From JAFGRU01 sp963665915 (GTDB lineage: Bacteria; Desulfobacterota; Desulfuromonadia; Desulfuromonadales; JAAYDE01): 64,000 bases of DNA. This document shows, piece by piece, positions 34,251-43,826 of the stretch (within the stretch, counting starts at the first letter, position 1; every line of letters starts with the position of its first letter). The DNA is taken from the NCBI GenBank assembly GCA_963665915.2, contig CAXXSG010000011.1, positions 62,001-126,000 on the forward strand, given 5' to 3'. The notes under the pieces were generated by a model, which saw only the letters and a program-made list of their open reading frames with translations, made no database searches and was not told where the DNA came from. Position numbers and translations under genes: made by a program.

Positions 34251-35705
34251 ATGAAAAAAAAATTGACAACCAATGCCGGGGCTCCGGTCGCTGACAACAA
34301 CAATGTAATGACAGCGGGACCGCGTGGGCCGTTACTCATGCAGGATGTCTGGTTTCAGGAGAAACTGGCCAGTTTTGATCGTGAAGTCATCCCCGAACGG
34401 CGCATGCATGCCAAGGGCTCAGGCGCATTCGGGACCTTTACCGTGACTCACGATATCACCAAGTACACGAAGGCAAAAATTTTTTCCGAGGTCGGGAAAA
34501 AGACCGAGATGTTCGTGCGCTTTTCCACGGTTGCCGGTGAACGCGGTGCGGCCGATGCCGAGCGGGATATTCGCGGTTTTGCGATGAAATATTATACCGA
34601 GGAGGGAAACTGGGATCTGGTCGGCAACAACACTCCGGTTTTTTTCCTGAAAGATCCCTACAAATTTCCCGATCTCAACCATGTGGTCAAACGCGACCCG
34701 CGCACCAATCTGCGTAGTGCCAAAAATAACTGGGATTTCTGGACCCTGCTTCCGGAAGCTCTGCACCAGGTGACCATTACCATGAGTGAACGGGGGATTC
34801 CCCTTTCCTACCGCCATATGAACGGTTACGGCAGTCATACTTACAGTTTGCTCAATGCGGAGAATAAACGTTACTGGGTCAAGTTCCATTTCAAGACCCA
34901 GCAGGGGATCAAATGTCTGACCGATGCCGAAGCCGAAGCTGTGATCGGCAAATGCCGCGAGAGTAATCAACGCGACCTTTATGAGAGCATTGAAAAGGGG
35001 GATTTCCCGCGCTGGAAGATGCAGATTCAGGTTGTGCCGGAAGAGGATGCGGCTAAGTTTTCATTTAATCCCTTTGATTTGACCAAAGTCTGGCCACATG
35101 ACAAATATCCGATGATCGAAGTCGGTGTCATGGAATTGAACAAAAATCCGGACAACTATTTTGCCGACGTCGAACAGGCGGCTTTCAATCCGGTCAATAT
35201 TGTTCCCGGTATTGGATTTTCTCCTGATAAGATGTTGCAGGGGAGGCTGTTCTCCTATGGGGATACCCAGCGTTATCGCCTCGGTGTCAATCATCACTTG
35301 ATCCCGGTTAACAAGCCTCGCTGCCCGTTTCACAGTTACCACCGCGATGGTACCATGCGGGTTGACGGGAACCATGGCAGCACCCTCGGTTACGAGCCCA
35401 ACAGTTATGGTGAGTGGCAGGAACAGCCGGATTTTTCCGAGCCTCCACTAAGTTTGGAAGGGGCAGCGGATCACTGGAATCATCGTGAAGATGATGATGA
35501 CTACTTCAGCCAGCCTGGCGATCTTTTTCGGTTGATGAGTGCTGAGCAGCAGGAAACATTGTTCGCTAATACCGGTCGTGCAATGGGTGACGCACCTCGG
35601 GAAATCAAGGTCCGCCATGCTGCCAATTGTTACAAAGCTGACCCCGCTTATGGGGAAGGTGTCGCAAAAGCAATGGATATCCCATTGAACGAAATTATGG
35701 AATAG
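34251..35705 (+). CDS. katA: Monofunctional haem catalase
   Basis: 484-residue small-subunit (clade 3) catalase. Active-site His in ERRMHAKGSGAFGTF (about 54), Asn in LVGNNTPVFF (about 127), and proximal Tyr in RLFSYGDTQRYRLG (about 338). The C-terminal part carries the usual NADPH-binding region. The longer frame from 34143 adds 36 non-conserved residues; ATG at 34251 has GAAAGG and ACAGGG upstream. Expected to be repressed by the neighbouring PerR-like protein. Confidence 0.96.
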   Translation: MKKKLTTNAGAPVADNNNVMTAGPRGPLLMQDVWFQEKLASFDREVIPERRMHAKGSGAFGTFTVTHDITKYTKAKIFSEVGKKTEMFVRFSTVAGERGAADAERDIRGFAMKYYTEEGNWDLVGNNTPVFFLKDPYKFPDLNHVVKRDPRTNLRSAKNNWDFWTLLPEALHQVTITMSERGIPLSYRHMNGYGSHTYSLLNAENKRYWVKFHFKTQQGIKCLTDAEAEAVIGKCRESNQRDLYESIEKGDFPRWKMQIQVVPEEDAAKFSFNPFDLTKVWPHDKYPMIEVGVMELNKNPDNYFADVEQAAFNPVNIVPGIGFSPDKMLQGRLFSYGDTQRYRLGVNHHLIPVNKPRCPFHSYHRDGTMRVDGNHGSTLGYEPNSYGEWQEQPDFSEPPLSLEGAADHWNHREDDDDYFSQPGDLFRLMSAEQQETLFANTGRAMGDAPREIKVRHAANCYKADPAYGEGVAKAMDIPLNEIME

Positions 35706-35729
35706 GCATTGCCGCTGATTCAGCGAAAA

Positions 35730-35773
35730 AACAAAACCGCCCGTATGCTGACATGGCATTGGGCTGTTTTGTT
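35730..35773 (+). terminator. Probable terminator after katA
   Basis: AACAAAACCGCCC pairs with GGGCTGTTTTGTT (one mismatch); the loop holds a second small hairpin. T tract is broken by G. Confidence 0.55.
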
Positions 35774-35808
35774 ATGCGTAGGCGCCTTTCCGGGTGAAAG
35801 CCGAGGGG

Positions 35809-35826
35809 CAGGCCTGAAAGATTGTA
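35809..35826 (+). repeat. Imperfect repeat, copy C (partial)
   Basis: CAGGCCTGAAAGATTGTA matches CAGGCCCGAAAGATTGCA at 30684-30701 with two transitions. Only the first block of the repeat is recognised here. Confidence 0.4.
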
Positions 35827-35878
35827 ATCCAGGGCCAGCATCTCCAATTCAATAGTATGAAAGTGCTCCGTACAAACG

Positions 35879-35913
35879 ACTAAGGGCCTGGAAGGTTTCT
35901 GCAGGCCCTTAGT
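35879..35913. terminator. Bidirectional terminator between katA and the Sel1 gene
   Basis: Perfect 12-bp stem ACTAAGGGCCTG with CAGGCCCTTAGT, 11-base loop, weak T/A flanks. Confidence 0.65.
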
Positions 35914-35976
35914 TTCACTTTGATTCAAAACAGGAAAACTGAAAATAAATTTTTGGGAATAGGCCTTGCCCTTTGC

Positions 35977-36561
35977 CTAAGGCTCCGATGGCTTGAAAGG
36001 GGTTGACTGCCATTTTTCAGCAAGTTTTTGAGCTTTAGCCAACGCTTTCGGGGACATGTCCTTTTCCAGTTCCTTGAGTTTGGTCTCAGCCTTGATTTCG
36101 CCGTTTTTTAGCGCGAGACTGTACCACATATAGGCTTGAACATCATCCTGGGAAACCCCTCCGACGCCGTTTTCATACAACAGAGCAAGCTCGAATTGCG
36201 CCGGTCCATAATCCTGGTCAGCCGCTTTATACATCCATTTAGCGGTTTTTTCTGTGGTTTGGGGATACTGGAAATATTTAAGCCCTATCAGGGTCTGGGA
36301 GATCGGGTTCCCCTGTTCGGCCAAGGGTTCCCATTTGTTGAAAAATTCCTCGAGTTCCTCGCATTTTTCAGTCAACGTGAATTTAGCCATCCAGCTTCCA
36401 CAGGGGATCCCCCTGACTTCCGGGTATTCACCAGGCGCCGCGGGCGTGCCCGTAAAATCAAAAGCCGAAGACATCCCCGGAAAGATCAGCAGGAACATCA
36501 GGCATGCAGGAATCAAAAACCCTGAGATTCTCATGGGGGAACAAACCGTCAATATCTTCAT
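35977..36561 (-). CDS. Exported Sel1-repeat protein
   Basis: 194 residues. Signal peptide of about 34 residues (FLIPACLMFLLIFPGMSSAF). Two to three Sel1/TPR-like helical repeats at about 75-160, seen in GNPISQTLIGLKYF, YGPAQFELALLYENGVGG and QAYMWYSLALKNG. The repeats mediate protein contacts; the partner is unknown. AAAGGA lies five bases before the ATG. It ends the accessory block, close to katA but on the opposite strand. Confidence 0.8.
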   Translation of the reverse strand: MKILTVCSPMRISGFLIPACLMFLLIFPGMSSAFDFTGTPAAPGEYPEVRGIPCGSWMAKFTLTEKCEELEEFFNKWEPLAEQGNPISQTLIGLKYFQYPQTTEKTAKWMYKAADQDYGPAQFELALLYENGVGGVSQDDVQAYMWYSLALKNGEIKAETKLKELEKDMSPKALAKAQKLAEKWQSTPFKPSEP

Positions 36562-36844
36562 GGCAATCCTTTATATTTGGTATTTAATTCCGGTTCTGTC
36601 TTTTGTTCTGAAAACTAAGAGCCGATGAGGAACAATTCCATCATTGCAAGTTTTGGCAATGCGAAATAATATCCTTTAAAGAGGCGGATGGCAATATCTT
36701 TAGGTTTCGAACAATTCGTTCGAGGGGGCAACCCCGGTCACTCCACCAGAAAATGGCCGGATAGAAAACCCTGACGGCCACTGCTTTGTCCGCCACGTCG
36801 GGCCGGAATCCTATTATTCACTTTTTGCGAGCGACGGCGAATTA

Positions 36845-38005
36845 ATGAAGAAAACTTTTTTTCTGCTGGCCCTGTTGGCGGCTTTTCCTCCCTTATCCAC
36901 CGACATGTACCTCGCCGCTATTCCCATCCTTCAGAAACAGTGGCAGCAGCCTCTCGCCTCCGTCAATCTGACCCTGATCTTTTTTTTCATCAGTTATTGC
37001 TTTTTTCTCCTGATCTACGGGCCTGTTTCTGACCGTTACGGGCGCCGCCCGCCGCTGATAACCGGTATTGTCATTTTTATCCTGGCCAGTTTGATGTGTG
37101 CCTTTTCCAAGGGGTTGACGGAACTGATTGTTTTCAGAATCGTCCAGGGTGCGGGGGCTGCCGGCGCTTCGGCGATTTCCCTGGCAATTTGCAAGGATAT
37201 TTACGAAGGGAGAGAACGCGAAAAGGTCTTGGCCCATCTCGCTGTCGCTATCGGTTTGGCCCCCATGCTGGCGCCTGTTTTCGGCGGTTGGCTCCTCAGC
37301 TTTTTCCCTTGGCCATCCCTCTTTTTTTCACAGGCAGCGCTCGCCGGTCTGGCTCTGGCTGGTGTCTGGAAAATGAAAGAACCGTACAGAGACGTGTCCG
37401 ACGCAACAGTCTGGAGGCAGCTGGCAAACTACATTCACTTGCTTGGAAATGGCCGTTTTCTCATTCTGGCCGTGATTACCTCCATAAGCATGTTGCCGCT
37501 TTTTGCTTTTATTGCCGGCTGCTCCGATATTTATATCAACAAATTTTCCTTGTCCGAACAGGTCTTCGGGCTTTTTTTCGGGGCCAACGCCCTGGCTTAT
37601 ATGACGGGGTCTTTTGTCTGCTCCCGCCTGGTGCGCCGAGTGCCGTCCCGTCATCTCATGAGCGCTGGTTTTACGGGTATTCCGCTGGCCGGAATGATTC
37701 TCCTGCTTTCAGCTCGTCATACCCCCTGGGGACTGGCTCTGCCGATGTTCATCATGTCTTTTTCCATCGGTCTTTGTCGCCCACCGGGTACCAATCTGGC
37801 GCTTGAACAGGTCCAACGAAGCGCCGGTGCGGCCGCTTCATTTCTGGTCTTTACCCTGTTTGTTTTCGGCGCCACCGCCATGTGGCTGATTTCGTGGGAC
37901 TGGAGTGATAAAATGGATATTTTGGGATGGATGGGGCTGAGTTGCGGAGCGCTGACACTGGGAGGCTGGTTCGCCCTCCAGCGCGTCCTGAAGCTTGAGG
38001 GGTGA
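36845..38005 (+). CDS. Bcr/CflA-family drug-efflux MFS transporter
   Basis: 386 residues with about 12 transmembrane helices. Near the start, FPPLSTDMYLAAIPIL is the motif of the Bcr/CflA drug-proton antiporters; then YGPVSDRYGRRPPLI is MFS motif A in the loop between helices 2 and 3, and LQGAG-like VQGAGAAGASAIS follows. Substrate cannot be told from sequence. No regulator gene beside it; a 280-base gap before it shows nothing firm. Confidence 0.88.
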   Translation: MKKTFFLLALLAAFPPLSTDMYLAAIPILQKQWQQPLASVNLTLIFFFISYCFFLLIYGPVSDRYGRRPPLITGIVIFILASLMCAFSKGLTELIVFRIVQGAGAAGASAISLAICKDIYEGREREKVLAHLAVAIGLAPMLAPVFGGWLLSFFPWPSLFFSQAALAGLALAGVWKMKEPYRDVSDATVWRQLANYIHLLGNGRFLILAVITSISMLPLFAFIAGCSDIYINKFSLSEQVFGLFFGANALAYMTGSFVCSRLVRRVPSRHLMSAGFTGIPLAGMILLLSARHTPWGLALPMFIMSFSIGLCRPPGTNLALEQVQRSAGAAASFLVFTLFVFGATAMWLISWDWSDKMDILGWMGLSCGALTLGGWFALQRVLKLEG

Positions 38006-38152
38006 GGATTTTCAGACAAGGGTGTTATTATTGTAACCATTAACCTCTTTGCTGTTGGCCTCGCACCGCCCATTCCAAGGGCCGCATGAACCCATCCCGG
38101 CGCCGGGCACCCTTTCCATGGGCGCTGCGAGTCAGGTGTGATGAAGAACTTA

Positions 38153-38491
38153 TTATTCAGGAAATTCCAGTGTCGTTTCCAGCGCCTGTTCCAGCTTTTT
38201 CAGCTTATCCTCTTCCCGGCACCAGCAGTTCAGGCGGCTCTGGCAGGGAGCCTTATGCTGCCAGAACGAAACGATCATCGATTGGGGTTGCCAGGACTCC
38301 AGGAACCACTCCTTCAGAAGGGGGCGGTACGCAATCCGGGCCCAGGGTTTTCCGTCTTTGCGGATCACATACAGATTTTTGCCGGTGGAAATTTCCACCC
38401 TGAGACCGCTTTTTTGGTAGAAGCGGTCAATCTTGGCTAGGGTGAAAGGATTGGGGTGGGGTGTTCTCAGCGAGTCGCTTTCGTTCGTCAT
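38153..38491 (-). CDS. Unknown protein coupled to rlmKL
   Basis: 112 residues with a mixed alpha/beta pattern (LRVEISTGKNLYVIRKDGKPWARIAY, then several Trp and a WCREEDKLKKLEQAL helix). I recognise no family. The ATG at 38491 overlaps the rlmKL stop by four bases (ATGA), so it is co-translated; a longer frame from 38527 lies inside rlmKL. Confidence 0.65.
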   Translation of the reverse strand: MTNESDSLRTPHPNPFTLAKIDRFYQKSGLRVEISTGKNLYVIRKDGKPWARIAYRPLLKEWFLESWQPQSMIVSFWQHKAPCQSRLNCWCREEDKLKKLEQALETTLEFPE

Positions 38492-40716
38492 TTTTGTGAT
38501 GGTTTCCTGTGCATAATCCTCCAGCACCGGTGCATCCGGGCGTTGCGTTGAAAATCGGGAGGGATGGTCCAGGCTGAAATATCCTCAATAGTCAATTCAG
38601 GAAAGATCTCCGGATTCATCTTGAATTTTCTGAAATTGTTGGAAAATATGAGTTCTCCGTCTTTTGTGAGGAGGCGGGAGACAGCTCTCAGCAGGTCCGG
38701 ATAATCCCTCTGGATGTCGAAAAATGTTTTCCGATCCCTGGAGTTGGAAAAGGTTGGCGGATCGAGGAAGATCAGGTCGAAGCGTCGGGTTTCGTTTTTC
38801 AGCCATTCCAGACAATCGGCCTGGATGAAGTCGTGGTTTTCCAGGTCCAGTTCATTGAGGAGAAAATTCCGCTTGGCCCACTCCAGATAGGTTCGCGAAC
38901 TGTCGACCGTCAGGGTTCCGGCTGCGCCGCCGGCGGCGGCATAAACAGATGCCGACCCGGTGTAGGCGAAAAGATTGAGGAAAAGTTTCCCCGCGGCCGC
39001 TTCCCGGATCATTTTCCGGGTCGGGCGATGATCGAGAAAAAGACCGGTGTCCAGGTAATCACTGAAGTTGACCAGAAAGCGCAAGCCCTCCTCCCGAACT
39101 TCCTGAAATTTTTCCCGGTTCTCCATTTTATGGTACTGGTCGCGTCCTTTCTGCTTTTTCCTGACCTTGAGAAAAATATGTTCCGGAGGGATATCCAGGG
39201 TTTCAGCCAGGGTCGCGAGGATTTCCCGCAGGCGGGTCTGGGCCAGGACCGGATTGATGTTTTGCGGCGGATCATATTCCTGGACATGAACCCACTCTTC
39301 GTAAATGTCGACTGCCGCGGCATATTCGGGGATATCGGCATCGTAAATACGGTAGCAGGTCACCCCCTCCCGTTCTTTCCAGCGGCGCAGGTTGCGGAGA
39401 TTTTTGCGCAGGCGGTTGGCGAGCATTTCCGAGGTTCCTTCTTGGATGGCCGTAGCCTCTGTGGGGTGAGGAGCAGCAGCGCTCAGTCCTTCCCTGGCCG
39501 CTGTTAAGCCAAGCTGGTAATGGTAGAGGCGGCATTCAATCGGGCCGTTGAAAAGTCTGTGCTCAGTGTCTGCGCAAAGGCCCAGTTCCTTCTCCAACTC
39601 CGGGGAAGCGGTCAGAATCCCCGCATTCCATCCGCCAAACTGTTGTTTGAGCTGTTGCCCAAGGAGATGGTAAAGGTTTTTAAGGTTTTCATTGTGTCCG
39701 AGGCGCTGACCGTAAGGCGGGTTGGTGACGATCAGGCCGCCGCTTCCTTCTGCTGAGGCGGGCAGCTCGAACTTTTGGATATCGCTCCTCTGCAACTCGA
39801 TGAAGTTTTCCAAGCCAGCCAGGCGGGCGTTCGCCCGGGCACCATCTATGGCGTCCGAACTGCCATCAAAACCAAAGATCCGCGGCCGCTTTTTCATCCC
39901 TGTCTCCTTGCGGGAGGAGGCTTCACTGAGCAGTTTTTTCCAGACTGCGGGCTGATGCCCCTTCCAACCGAGAAAACCGTAATATTCGCGCAGCAACCCC
40001 GGCGCCATGTCCATGGCCAGGAGCGCTCCTTCGGTGAGCAGGGTGCCTGACCCGCACATGGGGTCGAGGAGAACTCCTCCCTTTTCCGAGATCGCCGGCC
40101 AGTTGCTGAAAAGGAGAATGGCCGCGGCGAGATTTTCCTTGAGCGGTGCGGGGCCTCCCTTTTCCCGGTAACTGCGGCGGTGGAGACTGTCGCCGGAGAG
40201 GTCGAGGCTGACTGTCAGCTGATTTCGCAGGAGATGGAGGTTGATGCGGATGTCGGGCCTTTCCAGGTCGACCGATGGCCTGACCCCGAAGTTGTCCCGA
40301 AACTGATCGACGATCGCATCTTTGGCCTTCAGGGCGGCAAAGTGGGAGTGTTTAATCTTCGAGCGGGCGATGTTGCAATCGACGGCGAGGGTACCGTCTT
40401 TTTCCATATGGCTGCTCCAGTCAATCTCGCGGATGCCCAGGTACAGTCCTTCCGGTGTAAGGGCTGGAAAAGTCTTTAGAGGGAGGAACACGCGGTTCGC
40501 GAGCCGGGTCCAGAGACAGGTTCGGCAGGCTGTTTCAAGCGTGCCGATGAAGAAAACGCCCCCTTTGCCGGCGCGGATCTTTTCCGCGCCCAGCCCTTTC
40601 AGCTCTTCAGCAAGCAGGACTTCCAGGCCCAGAGCCGCGGTGGCGAAAAATTGTCGGATCTCCGTTTTTTCCGGGCGCTTCCTCTTTATGGTGCGGTTTC
40701 GGTTCTCAGTGCTCAC
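38488..40716 (-). CDS. rlmKL: 23S rRNA methyltransferase RlmKL
   Basis: 742-residue fusion of RlmL (m2G2445) and RlmK (m7G2069). N-terminal FFATAALGLEVLLAEEL is the ferredoxin-like start, then THUMP (about 60-165), DPMCGSGTLL and NPPYGQRLG in the RlmL methylase (about 165-400), and a second methylase with NLFAYTGSASVYAA and LDPPTFSNS (about 470-720). Slightly longer than in E. coli owing to a 20-residue N-terminal tail if the GTG at 40716 is used; start is not certain, and the gene overlaps the PHP gene by 11 bases. Confidence 0.93.
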   Translation of the reverse strand: MSTENRNRTIKRKRPEKTEIRQFFATAALGLEVLLAEELKGLGAEKIRAGKGGVFFIGTLETACRTCLWTRLANRVFLPLKTFPALTPEGLYLGIREIDWSSHMEKDGTLAVDCNIARSKIKHSHFAALKAKDAIVDQFRDNFGVRPSVDLERPDIRINLHLLRNQLTVSLDLSGDSLHRRSYREKGGPAPLKENLAAAILLFSNWPAISEKGGVLLDPMCGSGTLLTEGALLAMDMAPGLLREYYGFLGWKGHQPAVWKKLLSEASSRKETGMKKRPRIFGFDGSSDAIDGARANARLAGLENFIELQRSDIQKFELPASAEGSGGLIVTNPPYGQRLGHNENLKNLYHLLGQQLKQQFGGWNAGILTASPELEKELGLCADTEHRLFNGPIECRLYHYQLGLTAAREGLSAAAPHPTEATAIQEGTSEMLANRLRKNLRNLRRWKEREGVTCYRIYDADIPEYAAAVDIYEEWVHVQEYDPPQNINPVLAQTRLREILATLAETLDIPPEHIFLKVRKKQKGRDQYHKMENREKFQEVREEGLRFLVNFSDYLDTGLFLDHRPTRKMIREAAAGKLFLNLFAYTGSASVYAAAGGAAGTLTVDSSRTYLEWAKRNFLLNELDLENHDFIQADCLEWLKNETRRFDLIFLDPPTFSNSRDRKTFFDIQRDYPDLLRAVSRLLTKDGELIFSNNFRKFKMNPEIFPELTIEDISAWTIPPDFQRNARMHRCWRIMHRKPSQK

Positions 40717-41578
40717 AGGAGGGTACCCATTTTTTACGAAAATTTTTAATTTCCTCCACACACTGATAGGGGACCCTTAAATTCCCCCGGCCAGTCCCAA
40801 GCGCCAGAACATCGGGGTCGAAGCCATGGAAATCAGAGCCACCGGTGACGATCAATCCCCGCCGTCTGGCCAGGGTTATGAATTGCTGGGTTTCATTACA
40901 AGTAGTGCCGGAGGACCAGGCTTCGAGCCCCGCCAAACCTTCCGGAATAAACTTCTGGCAGAGATCCTCCAGTATCCGCATATCCCTGGTTATCAGGTGC
41001 GGGTGGGCCAGAACCGGCACGCCACCCGCCGAAAGAATGAGGGCGATAGCCTCCGGGGTCGGGAAAAAACGTTTGGGTTCATTACAGGGGTGGAGGTAGC
41101 GGTTGAAGGCATCAGAAAGATCTTTTGCATAGCCTTGCCGGATCAGGGCTCGGGCGACATGGGGCCGTCCCATGGCGCCCCGGGCTTGAGAACGAACCTC
41201 TTCGAAATCGAGGGGTTTGCGTCCCTTTTCGGCCAGAAGGTGGTTGATGTTGTCCATAATTTTAAAGTTGCGCGTTGCCCGGAAATCCTGGAATTCCTTG
41301 AGAGCCTGCTTCAGTTTCAGGTTATGATGATCAAAACCGTATCCCAACAGGTGGAGATCCTGAAATTCCCCGAAAACGGTGGATAGTTCGACCCCGGTCA
41401 GGACTTCAATCCCGGCTAGGGCGCCTTCGCTAAAAACCTCATCCGTTGCGTCGACATTATCATGATCACAGATAGCCACGGCGGCAAGGTTCTTTTCAGC
41501 GGCCATCCGGATCAGCTCGCGGGGTGTGGACAAACCGTCCGAGTAATGACTGTGAAGGTGGAGATCAACGTATCGCAT
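40706..41578 (-). CDS. PHP-domain phosphoesterase (RNase AM / YciV-like)
   Basis: 290 residues with the PHP metal motifs DLHLHSHYSDG, AICDHDN, GVELST, VLAHPH and SDFHG. YciV-type members act as 5'-3' exoribonucleases trimming rRNA 5' ends and on 3',5'-nucleoside bisphosphates. Co-oriented and overlapping with rlmKL (another rRNA enzyme), which fits a role in rRNA maturation. Confidence 0.88.
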   Translation of the reverse strand: MRYVDLHLHSHYSDGLSTPRELIRMAAEKNLAAVAICDHDNVDATDEVFSEGALAGIEVLTGVELSTVFGEFQDLHLLGYGFDHHNLKLKQALKEFQDFRATRNFKIMDNINHLLAEKGRKPLDFEEVRSQARGAMGRPHVARALIRQGYAKDLSDAFNRYLHPCNEPKRFFPTPEAIALILSAGGVPVLAHPHLITRDMRILEDLCQKFIPEGLAGLEAWSSGTTCNETQQFITLARRRGLIVTGGSDFHGFDPDVLALGTGRGNLRVPYQCVEEIKNFRKKWVPSCEH

Positions 41579-41747
41579 AAAATATTATCACATTTTCTGA
41601 AAGGGGACGGCATTTCCGAGAAATTGTCTGACGAACGGGCACATTTTTTTCCACTCTAGCATGAATTTCCATTCTTAAACAATTGAGGTATTTAACTCCG
41701 AATCCTGAATCGGTTTACATTTTTAGCAGGGTTGTGGATGGAATGGA

Positions 41748-41765
41748 GTTTTGTGGCCACAAAAC
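41748..41765. promoter_or_regulatory. 18-bp perfect palindrome upstream of oppD
   Basis: GTTTTGTGGCCACAAAAC, fully self-complementary, 68 bases before the oppD start in a 250-base gap between divergent genes. Possible operator; no known regulator assigned. Confidence 0.45.
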
Positions 41766-41832
41766 CCCCTTTCAGAGCATGTGAAATTGTGGTAATTTGC
41801 TCTATTGAAGTTTCCCATCAAAGGAGATGTTC

Positions 41833-42780
41833 TTGCTTCTCGATGTTCAAAACCTGATGACCTTTTTCTTTACTTCGCAGGGCTTGGTAAAGGCAGTGCG
41901 GGGCGTTGAATTTTCCCTGGATGGGGGTGAGACCGTTGCTCTGGTCGGCGAATCCGGCTGTGGGAAATCGGTGACCGCTCTCTCCATTCTGCGTCTCGTG
42001 TCTCCGCCGGGGAAGGTCGTTGATGGGGTTATCGATTTCCGGGGCGAGGATCTGCGGCGCATTTCTGTCGAGGAAATCCGTCGCATCCGGGGCAATCAGA
42101 TATCGATGATTTTTCAGGAGCCGATGACCTCTCTCAATCCCGTTCTGACGATCGGCGAGCAGATCGGCGAGGTTTTGAGGCTGCACAAAGGCATCGATCG
42201 CAGAGAATCGTTGGCGGCCGCCGCCGAACTTCTCCATCAGGTCGGCATCCCTTCGCCGCAGCGACGTATCCGCGATTATCCACATCAGCTTTCCGGGGGT
42301 ATGCGCCAGCGGGTGATGATTGCCATGGCCCTGGCCTGTGACCCTCTTCTGCTGATCGCGGATGAACCGACGACCGCTCTTGATGTTACCATTCAGGCCC
42401 AGATTCTCGATCTTTTGGAGGGGCTGAAAAAAGAAAAGGGGATGGGGGTCCTCCTGATCACCCATGACCTGGGCGTGGTTGCCGAGACGGCCGACCGGGT
42501 GGCTATCATGAATTCGGGTCTGATCATGGAGTACGCCACGACCCGCTCCTTGTTTGCCCATCCCTTCCATCCCTACACGCAGGGGCTGCTCGCTTCCGTG
42601 CCCCGCATCGGTGAAAAAAAAAGGCGCCTGAACCCGGTGGGCATGGGTAGCCCCGAAGATATTAAAGCGAAAAAATCCTTTCTGGATACCTGCCCTGAAC
42701 CCTTTGCGCCTCGCAAGGGGAAAATTCCTCCCTTGCGGGAGATGGAGGCGGGTCATTACGTCCGCTGCTGGGAAGCCTGA
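41833..42780 (+). CDS. oppD: Oligopeptide/dipeptide ABC transporter ATPase (OppD-type)
   Basis: 315-residue ABC ATPase. Walker A GESGCGKS, Q loop FQEP, signature LSGGMRQRV, Walker B LLIADEPTTALD, His switch THDLG; C-terminal oligopeptide-transporter extension with a Cys-bearing iron-sulfur-like tail (CPEPF ... YVRCW). TTG at 41833 is preferred because AAGGAG ends six bases before it; the ATG at 41827 touches it. No permease or binding-protein gene is near. Confidence 0.9.
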   Translation: MLLDVQNLMTFFFTSQGLVKAVRGVEFSLDGGETVALVGESGCGKSVTALSILRLVSPPGKVVDGVIDFRGEDLRRISVEEIRRIRGNQISMIFQEPMTSLNPVLTIGEQIGEVLRLHKGIDRRESLAAAAELLHQVGIPSPQRRIRDYPHQLSGGMRQRVMIAMALACDPLLLIADEPTTALDVTIQAQILDLLEGLKKEKGMGVLLITHDLGVVAETADRVAIMNSGLIMEYATTRSLFAHPFHPYTQGLLASVPRIGEKKRRLNPVGMGSPEDIKAKKSFLDTCPEPFAPRKGKIPPLREMEAGHYVRCWEA

Positions 42781-42782
42781 GT

Positions 42783-43826
42783 ATGGAACCACTTCTGGAA
42801 GTTAAAAACCTCAGTAAGTCTTTTTCAGTCACTTCCGGCCCATTGGAAGGGAAAAAGCTTCGCCTTCAGGCGGTGGACAACCTCTCCTTTACCCTGGCCA
42901 GGGGGGAGACGCTGGGGTTGGTGGGCGAATCAGGATGCGGCAAATCGACCGCGGCCAAACTTCTGATGCGGCTCACGGATGCCGATGCGGGGGAAGCCCT
43001 TTATCAGGGCACGGATATTCTCAAGCTTTCCCGGCGTCAGTTGCGGCCTTATAGGCGGAAGATTCAGATGGTTTTTCAGGACCCGGTTTCCTCTCTAAAT
43101 CCCCGCATGCGTGTCGGAAATATCATCGCTGAGGCCTTTACCATCCACAAACTGGCTCCTCCACGCGAAATCCGTTCGCGGGTTCGGGAGTTGCTGGGAA
43201 CAGTGGGCCTTCCGGAGGAGTATTACGACCGTTTCCCCCATGAGTTTTCCGGTGGCCAGCGGCAGCGGATCGGCATTGCCCGGGCCCTGGCCGTGCAGCC
43301 GGAGCTGATTATCGCGGATGAGCCGGTGTCAGCCCTCGATGTCTCCATCCAGGCGCAGATCGTCAATCTGCTTCAGGATATTCAGGAGGAATTCGGCCTT
43401 ACGTATATTTTTATCTCTCACGATCTTTCGGTCATTGAGCATATCAGCGACCGGGTGGCGGTTATGTATCTGGGGAAAATCGTCGAAATGGCCTCCTCTG
43501 AAGCTCTCTATGCGCACCCGTTTCATCCCTACACTGAAGCGCTTCTGAACGCGTTGCCGGTACCGGTTCCGGGGGCCAAAAAGGACCGACCGATACTTTC
43601 CGGTGAAGTGCCTTCACCCATATCTCCACCGCCGGGGTGTCATTTTCATCCCCGCTGTCCCTATGCCCGGGAAATCTGCGGGACAGAAACCCCCGTTTTC
43701 GAGGAAAAAGCCCCCGGGCATCTGGCTTCCTGTCATTTCAGCCGGGACGTGGGGCGCTATCATGTGGGGCATCGGGTTGCCGAGCCTGAAAGTATCCAGG
43801 AACAGGGTGTTATCCATGACTTATAG
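42783..43826 (+). CDS. oppF: Oligopeptide/dipeptide ABC transporter ATPase (OppF-type)
   Basis: 347-residue ABC ATPase. Walker A GESGCGKST, FQDPVSSLNPRM, signature FSGGQRQRIGIARAL, Walker B LIIADEPVSALD, SHDLSV; C-terminal cysteines (CHFHPRCPYAREIC) are typical of the OppD/OppF tail. Two bases after oppD. Its last 11 bases overlap ptsP. Confidence 0.92.
   Translation: MEPLLEVKNLSKSFSVTSGPLEGKKLRLQAVDNLSFTLARGETLGLVGESGCGKSTAAKLLMRLTDADAGEALYQGTDILKLSRRQLRPYRRKIQMVFQDPVSSLNPRMRVGNIIAEAFTIHKLAPPREIRSRVRELLGTVGLPEEYYDRFPHEFSGGQRQRIGIARALAVQPELIIADEPVSALDVSIQAQIVNLLQDIQEEFGLTYIFISHDLSVIEHISDRVAVMYLGKIVEMASSEALYAHPFHPYTEALLNALPVPVPGAKKDRPILSGEVPSPISPPPGCHFHPRCPYAREICGTETPVFEEKAPGHLASCHFSRDVGRYHVGHRVAEPESIQEQGVIHDL

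Noticed and set aside
36725..36750. CTCCACCA end resembling the 3' end of tRNA-Ala, possible far att site of an island starting at the tRNA
   Set aside because: Only eight bases match exactly, no integrase gene is present, and the surroundings do not fold as a tRNA.
43603..43815. N-terminal extension of ptsP from 43603
   Set aside because: Lies inside oppF, and the GAF domain starts right after the ATG at 43816.
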